Positions 25,217 through 38,200 are shown, numbered from the stretch's first letter. The stretch is DNA of 64,000 bases from Mesodorylaimus sp. YZB2_4 (GCA_030248295.1 JASANH010001053.1:248001-312000); one strand, 5' to 3'. Notes: a model not told the origin generated them from the sequence alone. Numbers and translations: made by a program.

Positions 25217-25366
25217 CAGCATATGCATCGCATCGCAAGGGAATATTTGATCGCATCGCATAGATTTAGCAATTCGACGCATTGGAACGTGGCGCATCGC
25301 AGAGCTTCCCGTCGCATCGCATTGCTAACAATCGCATCGCACCCAACGCGTCGCACCGCATCGAAA
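25217..25366. repeat. Degenerate GCATC-rich repeat
   Basis: Short units of the type TCGCATCGCA recur with spacers. About 35 bp around CGCACCCAACGCGTCGCA are nearly the same as in 24069-24125. It looks like satellite-like or element-terminal sequence. The class is unknown. Confidence 0.5.
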
Positions 25367-25633
25367 TAGACTATGCCCTCTCTCTTCAGCTTATGCTTGA
25401 AACAACGCCCGAACTTAGATTTTACAGCTCTGGCTGACCTGCTTCAGTTGCGGATAGCGACCCTGATACCTCCTAGGCGCAAACGTTGCGAGCACCTAAA
25501 ATCGCGCGTGCCCCAAATCCGATAGCGTGACAATAGTAGGCTGTAGTGTAAAGTCGACTTGGCCAAGGATGCGTGTGTCTGGGGTCATTGTGCCTTGAAC
25601 AATTGCGCGTGGCGGTTGTGATTGGCAACAAAA

Positions 25634-28119
25634 ATGGCTGCGAAACGTAAAGAACAAAATGATAACAGCGACTCAAAGCAAAATCCTAAAGAAGAGTCTC
25701 GACGTCCGAAATCTTTCTACTTATTGGTATTTGCTAGTGTTATGGCCGCAATAATCGCTGCTTGGGTTTACCCTTTGCGAAATGAAATCGTGGATAAAAT
25801 TATCAATCGCGATCCTGATCCGAATGCCTTCAAATTTATAATAAATTTTACCGCGTTGCATAAAATGGGTAACGCTTTTTTCAACGATGACTTATTGGTT
25901 CGAATCAATTCCGATTTTTCAGGAGAATTTAAGGAAACCTGGAAATTCCAAAGTGCAAATCTCGCTTTTCGAGCTGCAAAAATTGGCGGAAAAAAGATTT
26001 TCGATCGATTCTCAGCAATAGAATATGGAGAAGCTGGAAACGAAGACCACGTTTTGGCATTTGCTCTCTACGATGGTTATGAATGCCTGGTATGTTGCTA
26101 GGTCGTGCTGCTGATAGGTCTTGACGAGTGAGAACAGCCAAATGAGGCTAACGAAAAAACTTTGCGGTTTACGTTCTTCGTTTTTTTAATGATTTTCGCA
26201 GTCAACGAAATTGTTACAGGATGTTGCCGAATCTGCTGAACGCGAACTTATTCCGCGAATCGTTAACGACATCATTAAAAAGGCACCCAATTCGCGCGGG
26301 GGGGCTGCCAACGTAAGTGAGAGAAATTCGTCCAGTTTTTCTTCTAGTTGATGATGATTTTTTTAAGATAATTGCCAACTATTTGGCAAATTTCGAAAAA
26401 GCAGTATTTGAACACGCACCCCGTGGAACGTGCGGAACAACAGTTTTAATCGGTGTTTATTACAAAAATCATTACAACGTTGCCGTCATGGGAGACAGTA
26501 GCTCCTTACTCCTTAACGAGACCAACTCGCAGAGGTCGCCGCATCAACCCATAACAGAGGAGGTAAGTATGGATTTTGAAAATTTGCGATAGAGTGCTGC
26601 ACGTTGATCGAAAAGACATCGAGTTTTATGAAATCAAATTGTCATCTACCCAGGCTGTGTTAATTTGAAGTGTCGGTGAAGTAGCTTGACAGTTTTCTTA
26701 AAGGTTCTCTGGTTTGATTTTTTAACTTCGAGGGATAACTGTACCATCTGAAAATTTACTTGGCCACCCTAACATTTGCACCTAGCCACTCCTCTGCGAT
26801 TCGGAAGATGAAAATGCTGTGAAATTCGAATTCGCGCCAAACGGCCTATCCACACTCAGGTTAGAGTTGGAGTGGACGTGTGTGCGTCAACGCCACACGG
26901 CTGCCCGAAATAAAAAAACCAATCCCTACACATAGAAGACTTGGAGAACAGCTTCTTGCAACACTTCAGGAGCTGGATATTCTCATTCTTTCATGCATGA
27001 ATCGTCGTCAGATTACATGATTCTTTTCTTAGATATCCATTTTTTCGAGCAGCCGTCAGGCATTTACAGACTCGCATGTCTATTCCAACACGACCCCGTC
27101 TGTTTAGATACCGTTTGGAGCGAGTTCAAATTTCGCGGAATTCTCATCTTTCTGAGGCGCGATGGAAGGTTTGGGGACGAGAGCTAGGTAGGGCCGCCCA
27201 AATGTTTTTCCAAAGGTATAGTTTAGCTTTGCCGAAGCCATGGCAATGGTTCCACGTCTGAGCAATTTTAAGCTTTCAGGGCAAGCTTTAGGGCAACGAC
27301 CTTTTTTGGCACATTTAAAAATTGGAATGGTATTGAAGTGCGCCAACATTATTTGACCAAAAATATTGTCAGGTGTTTGAAAAGCAGTTTTTAAATAATT
27401 CCTCCAGGAATTTGGGATTTAGTGTAATTTCAAAGCAATTTGAACCTGTATTTAGGCCATAATTAAGTTGGGACCTTGTAACGCCGGTACAGTCAGCCCT
27501 CAAAGCATTGAAAAATTGACTTCAGTGGCCGTTGATCCGTTTTTCGAGCCATAATATAAATACTTCATGTCAAAAATTATATGTTAGCGATGCATCTTTG
27601 TTATTGGAGGATATTGCAAGGAGAAAAACAACGACATATATGCTTGAAATGAGAAAAAAACTTCTAGAGTTTCATGAAACATCCAATTTCTTTGCGCAAG
27701 TCGCAGGGTCGGACTAACTTCGATTACACACGTAATGGCTAAAGAAATATATTTTGTTTTAGCACGCTAAAAAAATTCGCGCTTCTGGCGCCCCAGTGCA
27801 TTTTGTGGCTGGCTCTTGGCGTCTTGGTTCTGACCTTCGAGCCAACTCGAGCATAGGCGGCACCCTTTACAAGACAAAGAAGTGGACCGAAGCACACATC
27901 GTTATAGCTACTGACAATAATTGGGGGGGTGTTTACCCTTACGTGGTCGCAGGCTCAAACGGATTTTGGGACGTCATGACGGAAGAAGAGGCCAAAGCTA
28001 TCGTGAATCAATTCAAAAACGAACCAGATTTTGGTGCTGAGCAGTTGATGAAGTCGGCGTTGACAAAAGGACCCTCTGATCACGTTTTTGTGGTGGTGGC
28101 TAAGTTGAAGTATGGTTAA
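25634..28119 (+). CDS. Membrane-anchored PP2C-like protein, paralogue 2
   Basis: Five exons: 25634-25868, 25923-26089, 26220-26312, 26368-26562 and 27763-28119, giving 348 residues. Exons 2-5 have exactly the lengths of paralogue 1 (167, 93, 195, 357 nt), so this is a tandem duplication. Hydrophobic segment at about 28-45. PP2C-like motifs are LYDGYEC (D129), GTCGTT...AVMGDS (207-209), VVAGSNGFWDVM (N296 for the usual Asp) and SDHVFVVVAKL (D336). Intron 1 is 54 nt, has no stop and is a multiple of three, so an unspliced mRNA would add 18 residues. Intron 4 is 1200 nt against 378 nt in paralogue 1. Probably a divergent, possibly inactive, phosphatase-like protein. Confidence 0.76.
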
Positions 28120-30009
28120 TAGATATCAATTAGATTATGATTGGTTTTTGGGTGGTAGGTAACGTTACTGTAGTGGAAAGATTTTAGAGTCCATGGTTTA
28201 AAATGTATGGGAAAATGAATTATTTTGCGAGTTTGTTTTTTGAAAGCGTTAATTAAATTGATGTTGATGTTGAAGTAAAGTAAAAATACGTTTCGAACGA
28301 TAGCCATAGCATTCAGTCAGATCTTTTTGACTTTCACTTTGAATTTTGTAACATTTTGAAAGATTCCTCCCCTGGTTCTAGGATCTTCACGATACCTAAA
28401 TAGGTTATGAAAGAGATCTTTGTTTTTCGCCACTAGAAATTTTTATTGTCGAGGTCACAATCGCAAAAGGTAAGGACTTTGCAACATAGGAAATACAGGG
28501 GGAAGGCGAGAAAATTTCGTACATGGCATAGGCTGCTGCATTCGAAATCTTGCAGCCGTTCAGGTGATTGAGCAACATGTCACTGTCGTTTAAAAAATCA
28601 CTTTAGCATTAAACTGATTTCGAAAATGGCTCGCTTGGCGCGCATTTTTCTTTGTGAAAGAAATAATCTATGATCGAGCGATTCGATTCAAAATCGAACA
28701 AAAACTTAAAAAGGTTTTTAACTACAGCTCGAAACTCACCTCTGTAGAAAGTGCTTGGCAACTACAGTTGTTTGTGTACAAAATACGCATACGCAGAAGT
28801 TTGCGTATTAGCATTGAATTTTGGATAAGTAGACGCGTATATACGAAATTTGGATAGGTATCCATCGTACTGATACTTTGGTCTTTGTTAGTTACACAAG
28901 AAGTTACTCAAATATGCAGCTCCAGAAGAGACAGAAATGGAACTTGTCCCCATGATATCGATAGTTTGTGATCTATTGGCAAGCTTGATAATTTATCTCT
29001 CCAAATCAAATTAAGACTGGAACACATACATGCCGCACGAATTTCTTCGATTACCCCAAAAAACACCATCAATCATTAGTCCAAGCCACCACACTCAGCC
29101 TCCTGCGTTGCCGTCACAAAAAAGCAGACTCATGGCGCCTATCGATTAATCGATAGACGTCTCCAAGGATACAATTGTCGTATTACCAGCTGTCTTTTCC
29201 ATATCCATCCCATCCTGTGTAATTCTTTGTTCTTACCTCTAACCTTTGAAACGATGCAGCTAAACAAAAAAGAGGCTCGGAATTTTCGAACTGCGCAGTC
29301 CTCTCGAATAAAATGGTTCAACACTTTCCGAGGAATCGCCCTGGCGCTTCACTTGCAGCACTTCTCTTTACTTAGATTTACAAGTTCCGTAACGGGAATT
29401 GCATCAGCCAGATCCAGCAGGGGAAAAATTTGTTTTGTTATTTGTCACTCAATCGCAAACGCACTTTGTATTTAAATCGACTTGGAATTACTCCACATAT
29501 TTGTTGTTAAATTGTGTCTTGCTTACTACAAGGATATTTTTGATTATATCATTTAGACGCTGTTGTTTTTATTTTTAGCCCACTGTAAGCTTGGAAGATG
29601 ATAAGCCTCGTTGAGCATGTTTTAAAGTTAGGCCTGACTTTTTATTAGTTCTCAACATTTTGTCGATCGCCTTTGCTTGCGGTTGTTGGGGCTGCTGCTC
29701 CGTGCAATGCATTACCACATCGTTCAGAAACGAATCGACTAGAAACATAGCAGTAAGCACAGATTTTTAGACTTTTGTACCTAATGGTCCTTTTTTAGGA
29801 AACTTCATTGGAAGCCCCCTTAACTCCAACCGAAGAGTTGTGATGGGCTTTGTAAAATCATATATTCTTTGGCTTGGAATTTTGGAAATTGATGAACCAC
29901 ACGGATCGGTAATGTGAATGTGTGCGCATTTTAGCAGACGCCGCTGTAAAGTATATTCATCTCCGCGAAGTACGGAAACATGTAGATGCGGAAACAGCAA
30001 GGGAGCATA

Positions 30010-30170
30010 TGGGTATTTGCCTCTGCCTATCAAACTGGGCAAGCACCTTATCGTTGAGTGTTAGGGTCGCAACCAGGCACAGTAAATCACTTGGTGTAAA
30101 TGTGACCCTTCACCTTTGAGTGCGCATACTGCATTTGGTGGGATACCAGAACAAAAACATGTAAGGCAGC
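30010..30170 (+). mobile_element. SINE-B copy 3
   Basis: Same orientation as the 780-940 copy. Shared parts are AGTAAATCACTTGGTGTAAATGTGACCCTTCACC, written here only as a landmark in two halves (AGTAAATCACTTGGTGTAAA then TGTGACCCTTCACC), and GAGTGCGCATACTGCATTTGGTG. The tRNA-like head is badly eroded. Confidence 0.55.
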
Positions 30171-30939
30171 CAGTCACAGCAACGTGGCTGTTCACAATGG
30201 ACAGTCATCGTAATGCTCGAGATCAGCTGAGCAATTCCTGCGTCTGTTTCGCCAGGCAGGCCTGGCCTCTTCTGTGAAGGCGGACAGAAGTGCCTAGAGC
30301 TACACTCTACGGTACTACAGCACCTGATAGGAAGATGGGTTACGGACTACTGTAACTCACTTTAATTTCGCGGTTTTCGCGGATGGCCTGGACCGCGAAA
30401 ATTTCCTTCCGCGAAATTTTTATGTAGAAAACCTGGATTTTCAGATAGAGCATAGGTTCAGTTTTACCTTGTTTTCAATTACCTGCTCATAATATTAAGT
30501 TGAACTTCAACCCGGATCAGTTTCCGCATACGTTTGAAACCACCTTATCAAAGAATGCGGACACGAGTCACATTATCAATATAGTGATTGCACTGCCCAG
30601 CATCTTGAACAGTACTAAAGAAAGCAGTCTGTTCTCAACCTACCTGACCAGAAGCTATCCAACTGCATTGGAACGATCCACGTGGATTCTGGTGGATCCA
30701 CGATGGATTCTTATGGATTAGGGAATCTGGGGCCTTCAGAACCGATTGAGCATGCCATGGTTTGATCACTGACAGCCTGAAATCCACTTTTGGCAGTTGC
30801 TTACAGTTTTTTTTATTTCTTCGGAATTTCTTCCAATTGAGTAAAACCATTTTTGAATGCTTAGGCGTATCCACAGCTCCTTCCACATCAAATTTTTTCG
30901 ACCCATTCTGGCCCTGCAGAGAGATTCAATTTTTGTCCT

Positions 30940-31265
30940 TTTTCCTGCGGGCTGGGGGCTTCTTAGCTGATCTCATCTTGCCATCAACTAGGGTCCACCC
31001 GGGATGGCAAGAGCGCGCGCTGATCTCTACTCCGCGATGTCAGTGGCTACCCAATGGTAACTACCCAGCCCGTGCCCAGTGAGGGGTCTGGATTCGAGAG
31101 TCCCTCGCCCCATAAGACCTCTCCTTGTTCATGGACACCGAATGAATAGAAAAAGTCACCCAACAACAGGCGTGCAACGCACAGAGAGAGAACTTGACCA
31201 AGCTCTCAGATGACTAGAGTTGAATCCAGGCTGATGGTTTTGCAGCAGTGTGCTAAGCAAATTGT
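30940..31265 (-). mobile_element. SINE-A copy 3
   Basis: Reverse complement of the 3896-4275 copy. Landmarks are GCCATCAACTAGGGTCCACC, CGCGATGTCAGTGGCTACCC, CCCAGCCCGTGCCCAGTGAG and AGTTGAATCCAGGCTGATGG. It keeps the GAGGTCTTATGGGGCGAGG segment also present in copy 1 (complement at about 31105-31125). It lies inside the inverted-repeat element above. Confidence 0.62.
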
Positions 31266-31327
31266 GACTTGAATAAATGAATGAACATGAATGAAATTGT
31301 GAATTTCACAATGCTTGGTGCGAGTAA

Positions 31328-31354
31328 ATGACATGACATGACATGACATGACAT
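31328..31354. repeat. (ACATG)n simple repeat
   Basis: Five tandem ACATG units in a row, ending in ACATGTGACA. Confidence 0.8.
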
Positions 31355-33104
31355 GTGACACACGCCTTTCACCGCTGCACAACCCAGGCGGCTCCTTACA
31401 CGCATCTAATGTTTGGAGCTCCTACGTGCAGGAAAGCAGGTATAACGGAGCTGATTGTGTTCAAAAAGATCGAACATTCCTACACAGTCTGAAGTATCAG
31501 CGGGAGATTCATCATATGCATAACCAGTACTCATGACTGACGGTCAGCCAGAAACCGCGAAAATTTGTATCCGCGAAATTTTGCAAAAGTCCAAAACCGC
31601 GAAAATTGGGTACCGCGAAATTAAAGTGATTTACAGTATATGACGTGTGAGATCTCGGCGCCACTTATCGTCAGTAAGCCTTTCCTACTATTTGGCATGC
31701 CTGCCTTTTCCTGCTGCTGACCACTGCATATGTCAAAGCGCACACGCATTTTGAATTTCCCGCGTCTGCTGCTTATAGCACACTGCACTGACTAAATGTG
31801 AAAGAGAGGGTAAGTTGTGCGCAAGCAAACGAAATCAAACTAATAGCAAAACGCATGCCGAGCACTTGGTCGAGCCACACATACTGTACCGGTACGAATC
31901 AAGTGCGATGGATGCAAGACTAACGGTCGAATGCTCTTCCGTAGAGCATGCTCATTCTAGACAATTTAGCGCGGTTGGCACTGTGTGAAATCGTTAGCTC
32001 GTCCTAGAGCTAACAAGGCCGAAATGAGCGATCCCACTCAGTCCACGGCGCCTCATGCGAAGAATATTAGCTGACGCACGCAGCATAACGCCAATGCAGA
32101 CCTTCGATTCGGTCCACCGTAAGCAGAATTTTAGATCAAGGATCGAATTTTTCAGAGTACAATTCTAACCAGGAACACTCAGGCCAGTCACTAACCAATG
32201 GTTGCAAGCCAAAAGTCACTCGACCTTGATCTCGCTCCAATGATCAGTCTTTTCACTAAATGACCCCAGGAATCTTTGCAGGCTTTACTCGAATGTCTCT
32301 TGAGAGAGAGAAATTGTGAGGACAGTGGAAGAGTCACCCCTGGGCTCCAGGTGGCACATTTCGACAGTGCGCATAACCCTAAAGCTTTACAGTACTTTAC
32401 GATAAATACATTTTTGACCAGTTGAGTGAGTCGTGTCCCGCTCGCATCTTCATGTACATGTAGGAAGATCCGCAGATGCACCAAAAGCAACTTATCTAGC
32501 TGGAGATTAAAAATGGTATGATAAAAATATAAATGGTAGAAATGATCGCACATTCAAATTGAGTTTTAAACTCATTCTATTAGAGAAGTATTCTACTCAC
32601 ATATATATGACTATTCGCTTTTGGACCCGCAAATTTTAACCAACATGACCCTAGCTGAGACACAGTTTTCACCAGAGCACTGCTTACAAGCCCTGTTCCT
32701 CGAGCAAAGATATGCTGGTCTCCTGTGATCATATTCACCCGTCAAAGGACGAAAAGGCAGGAGTTCTATTAAAAACATAGCTAAGCCAATGAAAAGGACC
32801 CTATATTAGGCCAACGAATCTCCTTCTGAACCGTAGAAAATTGCTCACGGGCTACAAGGCTGCGCATTTTTTTGAGACTTTGTGATTTTATGGACTTAGA
32901 TCGTTTAAGTTCTTGTTAATGAATCCAAATTTCGGAAATGTCGATGGCTTACTTTGGAGAAGCACAAGTCACTTGTGGACCTGTAACTTGGTAAAACCTG
33001 GTCCAGATTTATTTCGTACGTAGCTATTCTAAGCTTAGTATTCATTTAGAATGTTGAAATGTTAGCAATATGCAAGGGACATCAAAAGGAGGGAATATCA
33101 AGGA

Positions 33105-34468
33105 GTACACCCCGGATCCGGTCGGGTACTTTCGGGTTGGGTCAAAATCGGGTCGGGTCACTTTTTTGAAATATCGGGTCAAACGGGTAAAAAATTCAGC
33201 AACTTTGCCATACTACTGCTAGCAGTTAAATAACCCTTGCCATATCTGTTCAACTCCAGGATTTACAGAATTTGCTTCATGGATACGCGCATAAAGTCTG
33301 GCATCCCACGGTTTTCATTCTGCATAACTTCCAAGAATGTCAGACAAATTGTAAGCTGTGGGAATGACCAATTTTTCTGAGTAAATTTGCATATGGAGGG
33401 GTCCATATGTGAGAGTTCTCATTAACATTCTTGGCAACTCTAATGAATGGGTGGGACTAGCCATACTCTTAGAAGGAATTGATAATTTCCGACAGGTCGT
33501 AGGAATATCTACAATCACATTGGATTCCTGATGACAAATAAGTTCTTGGGATATACCTAGATAGAAAAGCCTGGTATTCAGTCTGTGCCCAAACCACAAA
33601 AATCTTGCATCAATAATAATCCCCACGGCCACCATTCGCGTTACCATTGCAAAACAGTTTCTGTGTTCAAAAGTCGGCCCCCTTGAGATTCCTTCATGAG
33701 TAGCAAAGGTTGTGACAGCTGCTAGTTTCCTGCACAATATGACTTTGCAAGTATAATACCTTTTGTGAGGACCAGATGCATGCTGTTAATATAATTAGGT
33801 ATTTCTTTGCTTAACGAGAATAGCCTGTCTCTGACTCCAAAGGTTATGCAAAAAGGCTTCATTATTTGGATTGGTTGAATCTTGCTAAGACTAGCAGACA
33901 GACCCTAGTCGCTTTTAGACATACTTACATAGGTTTTTAAAATTGTTTGACAACTATTGTGGGAAATATGAAGGAATGCTGTTTTATTTAGCAAGGATTC
34001 TTAGGGAATTACAAAAGACGCAAATTCGGGTGCGCATGAAAAAATCGAAATATTTTCATCGAAATATTTTCACACAGTTACCGTTACAGCAAAGTCACCA
34101 CGCCCTGCAGGGTTAACATTTATGGGTTATTCCCTGCGATTTTATCCATTTTTCTGGGTTGTGCGGCATACTGCAGGGTTTTGGTGAAACGCACGCGCAG
34201 ATTATCTAGGGTGAATCCCTAGGTAGACTACCAATGGATGCTAGTAGGGGTATGGTTTTGGTGAAACACAGACACTCTAGGTACTACCACGGTAACCACG
34301 GGTTTTACCATGGTAGAACCTACAGTATCTATGTACCACGCGCAAATCCCCTCTGCTAGGGACTGCTTAAACAGTTTTATCTCAGTAAGCTTCAGCTGCT
34401 TATGTAGTAAAAAGTCGGATCAGGGTCTTTCGGGTTGGGTCGGGTTAAACCAGACCTGATCCGGAGTC
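33105..34468. mobile_element. hAT-like non-autonomous DNA element with 9-bp flanking repeat
   Basis: TATCAAGGA occurs at 33096-33104 and again at 34469-34477, directly bracketing 1364 bp. The ends are imperfect inverted repeats: CCCCGGATCCGGTC on the left and, on the complement of the right end, CTCCGGATCAGGTC. Behind each end are TCGGGT/GGGTC runs in inverted arrangement (33120-33190 and 34428-34455). An 8-9-bp duplication and GGGTC subterminal repeats suggest hAT, but no transposase motif was recognised. A 140-residue minus frame at 33315-33737 is of unknown meaning. Confidence 0.62.
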
Positions 34469-35284
34469 TATCAAGGAATGATTGAAATGGAAGATGATGC
34501 TCGTAATTAGGCTTCTAGTACTTCCCATGACTGCGATTCAACAGCATATCAGGTCAGAACTTGATATCATCTGATGACAGGCGATATCTCATTTCCGTCG
34601 CAGTCAGACTGACATGTCGAATTATACGAAGAGGGGGCACAGCGCACTCGAGCGGCCAGGGTCTTCGATCACGGCAATGATCTCATAAACTGCATTTTTT
34701 TCCTTATACTATGCCACTGGATATTCGGTTTGAGATCAAAGTCCAATCAGGATAGGTTATGGCGGAACTGGACTCGGAGCATGGTAGTCTAGGACATCTT
34801 GCATAATGTGTTACCTGATTTAGGCGTGCAAAATATGTCTGCATTTTGCTATACCTTGCCAGTCACTGGGAGAGGCAGCTGCAAAATGTTTTTTTCCAAG
34901 TTTTTCGTAGTGCTTTGTATGATTTTCCGTGATAACGATTTTAGGTCGCCAAATTATTTCGACGCACTGTATGCTAGCTCCAACCAATGTACAATCTATT
35001 CGACACAAACTCTTCAAGATTCTGGTTTGTGAACGCAATTTTTTGATGCACCGGACAGACATATTTCTTCTTTTTCAGTTCGTACCCTGTTCGGGTTCTA
35101 CTGTGCCTCTTGCACAGTAATGGATTAGATGTATTGGCAGTAGTTGCGGCAAAGATGGTCGCTGGGAGACATCACGTCCAGGCTGCGCCAAATCTGGTCT
35201 CGTCGAGAACACTGAAACGACAGTTGATAAACCTATGCGTTAACCAGTAGCGCACCGTCACTTGCTTTGCCTTCGCATGGAAGA

Positions 35285-38200
35285 ATGACTGAATTACTAG
35301 GACCTTACGGCCGCAATATTCGGCAACTCTTCTACCTGGTGACACCATGGGAAGCCATGTACGAGAACTTGGAGGATATGCCTCCTTTCGAGGAGCAGGT
35401 ACATCTAAACAGTGTAGCATTACGAAACACCCTTTGCATTTGCTGCTTTCAGGTGGCACCGTGGCTGGGATTTTTAGTTTTCATGGAATTATTTTTTATT
35501 TGGATAAAAGGATCGATGCATGCTTTTCAAAAAGATGATGCATTAGCTTCGGCTGGCACCCAGTTTCTGCAAGTAATTGTGAATAGGTATGCATTACTTG
35601 TCGGCTCCTGGGGAGATTTAGTTTGGAATCATCAACAAATGTTGAGGACCCAATTAGGAGCTTTGGAATCATTTTATAATATTAGACTCTTTTAGGGCAT
35701 TTTAGTCTTATTGAAGCCAGGCAATCCACTTTTATTACGCCTTTTGAAAACAAAGACGCCCAATGTTCATTTAAAAAATGCAGTCATGATAGAATCTATT
35801 CTTCTGAGGCTCGAACCTGCTAACTTGACAGACTGCCAAGTCAGAGCGGTAATAGAAGTTTATCGCGCTACAAAAGTTTCGCAGCCTACGTGATGAGAAT
35901 GCTTACAAAACAAAAAGTTGTACTCTTACCGGTACTTTTTCAGAATTCTGTGCCACTCCTTGTCGATGGCTGCCTACGTGTGGGTTTATGAAAACTGGTC
36001 CGTTTATCGGCTCCCATTCAACTCGGTTTGGACATTTCTCATCTCAGTTGTGGTCGTTGACTTTTTTTATTACTGGTTCCATAGAGCTGCGCACGGTAAA
36101 CGACTTTTTCATCATCACTCCTTAAACCCTATGTCATGGTCTTTTAGAGGTGAACATAATTTGGGCATTTCATTCGGTCCATCATAGCTCTGAGTATTTT
36201 AATTACACGAGTGCTCTGAGGTGAGTACGTGCTCGTTGCAGCAACAGATCTAAAGTACGAGTACAGGTGTGTGATTGTCGCTGAGAGATCAAGCTAGATA
36301 AGCTCATTCTCGGTGAGCTCACAGGCTAGCTGTGTGAGCACTCACTTGATCAAACTTTTGACACAACTACACCACGCGGATGCCTTGTTTACTGACATTG
36401 CGCGTCTTGTGAAGACTTTTTGCAAATGCATAGCTATATCTATTTTTTATCTTTTGTGAGCTGATATATGCATAAGATAAAAAAATTGAAAATCCTGCGA
36501 CAACCCAATATGCACGAGTTTGTGCACCACTTGCATCTTCACCTTGCAAAAATTTTTAAATGCGAGTATCTTTACCTATATTTTATTGTGTAGCTTACTT
36601 TGTTCATATTAAACCATCTGCAGTTCTAATGTAACGAAGCTTTGTAAGGTGTGGCAAGCGCTTGTCTGGTTCGATTGACAACCGCAACGACCGCAGCTAA
36701 TGCTGTGTCGAAAGACAGTGAGAGGGAAAAGAAGCCCTTTTAATCTAGGCTTCCAACTTTTAAGATTTTTATCTAATAGCTGAGTTTTTGGATCAATCTG
36801 ATGTCTATATCTCGAAAGAACGGCTATTCATATCTTTTCAATTGATCGAATTGAATATTCATCTACACCTAAAGTATATATCTTTTGGGATTATTGTATA
36901 AACCATATATACAGTACGAAGGTTTATCTATATTTTTTTAAAAGGCATATAAACACTACCCTAGGTACAGGAACAGCAACTTAATCTATATCATTGTGAT
37001 TCACTTTGCAGGCAAAATGCTCTTCAGCTCTTTGTCTCCAACTTGTACTACGCACCCCTGGGCTTGTTCATCCCGCCAGGAACCTTCCTGATGCACGAGC
37101 TGATGAATCGTTCATACCAATTCTATTTGCATTCTGAGCTCATCGGTAAGCTGGGTCCGATGGAGTGGATCATGGTCACCCCGTCTCATCATCGAGTCCA
37201 TCATGGACGCAATCGATATTGCATCGACAAAAATTATGGTGGTTTTTTTATCATTTGGGATCGCATTTTCGGCACATTCGAGGGCGAACGGGATTCGGAA
37301 CCAGTGCTCTATGGACTAACGCACAACGTCAATTCATTCGATACAATAAGGGTCCAGGTGAGTCCCTTATGCACTAGGTACCCTGATTTTCAGTTTTGTT
37401 TTTCTGCTTTCAGTTCTTGTACCTGAAGCACGTGTTATTCGAAAAATTGCCCTCAGTTAAAGGGGTAAAAAACAAAATAAAGGCGCTGTTTTATGGGCCT
37501 GGTTGGACACCTGGAAAGCCACGATTGGGTAATTTAGAGGACATTCCTGAGGTATCCACTTTGTTCTGTTGCCTAGCAGACTGGCAATGTGCACAATTTC
37601 TTCCAGGCAGTACCAACAAAACGGTATTGTTCAGGCGTGGCATTGTGGGTGTCAGCATACTCATTCATTCACTTTCTCATCTACCTGCATGCATATGACA
37701 CATTCGTCAAGATGGTGAAGGTAGGTAAAAGTCACAGTTCTGAGTCCATGCTCTGCTCTCTGGTCCAAATGTAAGGTTAACTTTCACTACACGATGACAG
37801 TCGGCAATCAGAGTTTTCAAGAAACTACTCAATAAGATTCTCGAATCGGAAGGGAAAAAACCGAAAACCTATTACGAGCGACTGGCAGATACAGTAGGGC
37901 CATGGAGACTCCAAACTGCCTCAAATTAACCCCCCCTTCGGCAAGAGAAGGCTAATTGGATACCCATTCAGGGCGAAACCCTCAAGTTTTTCCCTCAGCA
38001 CCACTTCCTTGTCTTTAAAATACTTCTGTTCCTTCGCCTTTTTTTATTTCTTTCACGTTATTAGCATTTGAACAAGAGAAAACATGAGACACCTTTTTAC
38101 TCAGGGATGTGACGCCTATTCCGGTACTGTAGATACCCTAGCTAGTGTTCTCGTTTTCGAGTGTCTAGTATTCTAGAGTGCTTTTTCAGTCTAGTGTTCA

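Larger units (their letters stand above)
22512..25633. other. Spacer between the two PP2C-like genes
   Basis: It holds a strong 12-bp-arm hairpin at 23037-23064, a LINE endonuclease relic (23725-24330) split by SINE-B, and two blocks of degenerate GCATC repeats (24069-24125 and 25217-25366). A frame at 24477-24869 (+) is open but matches nothing I know. No supported gene. Confidence 0.5.
30348..31638. mobile_element. Inverted-repeat DNA element with CGCGAAA-rich ends
   Basis: Left end TACTGTAACTCACTTTAATT-TCGCGG (from 30348) pairs with the right end, whose complement reads TACTGTAAATCACTTTAATT-TCGCGG (to 31638). The ends differ at one base over about 26. Further CCGCGAAAATT blocks repeat inside each end (30385-30425 and 31550-31620). 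If TA is the duplicated target, the element starts CTGTAA. It contains an inverted SINE-A and an (ACATG)n run but no transposase, so it is non-autonomous. The superfamily is uncertain. Confidence 0.65.
28120..35284. other. 7-kb intergenic region with DNA-transposon-like elements
   Basis: No gene can be supported. It holds SINE-B copy 3 (30010-30170), an inverted-repeat element at 30348-31638 carrying SINE-A copy 3, and a 1364-bp element at 33105-34468 with a 9-bp flanking repeat. A minus frame at 32191-32553 and another at 33315-33737 are open but unrecognised. Confidence 0.5.

Noticed and set aside
32191..32553. Minus frame of 120 codons
   Set aside because: No recognisable motif, no splice or start context; left as non-coding.
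33315..33737. Minus frame of 140 codons inside the 1364-bp element
   Set aside because: No transposase motif can be seen, so it is not called a gene.
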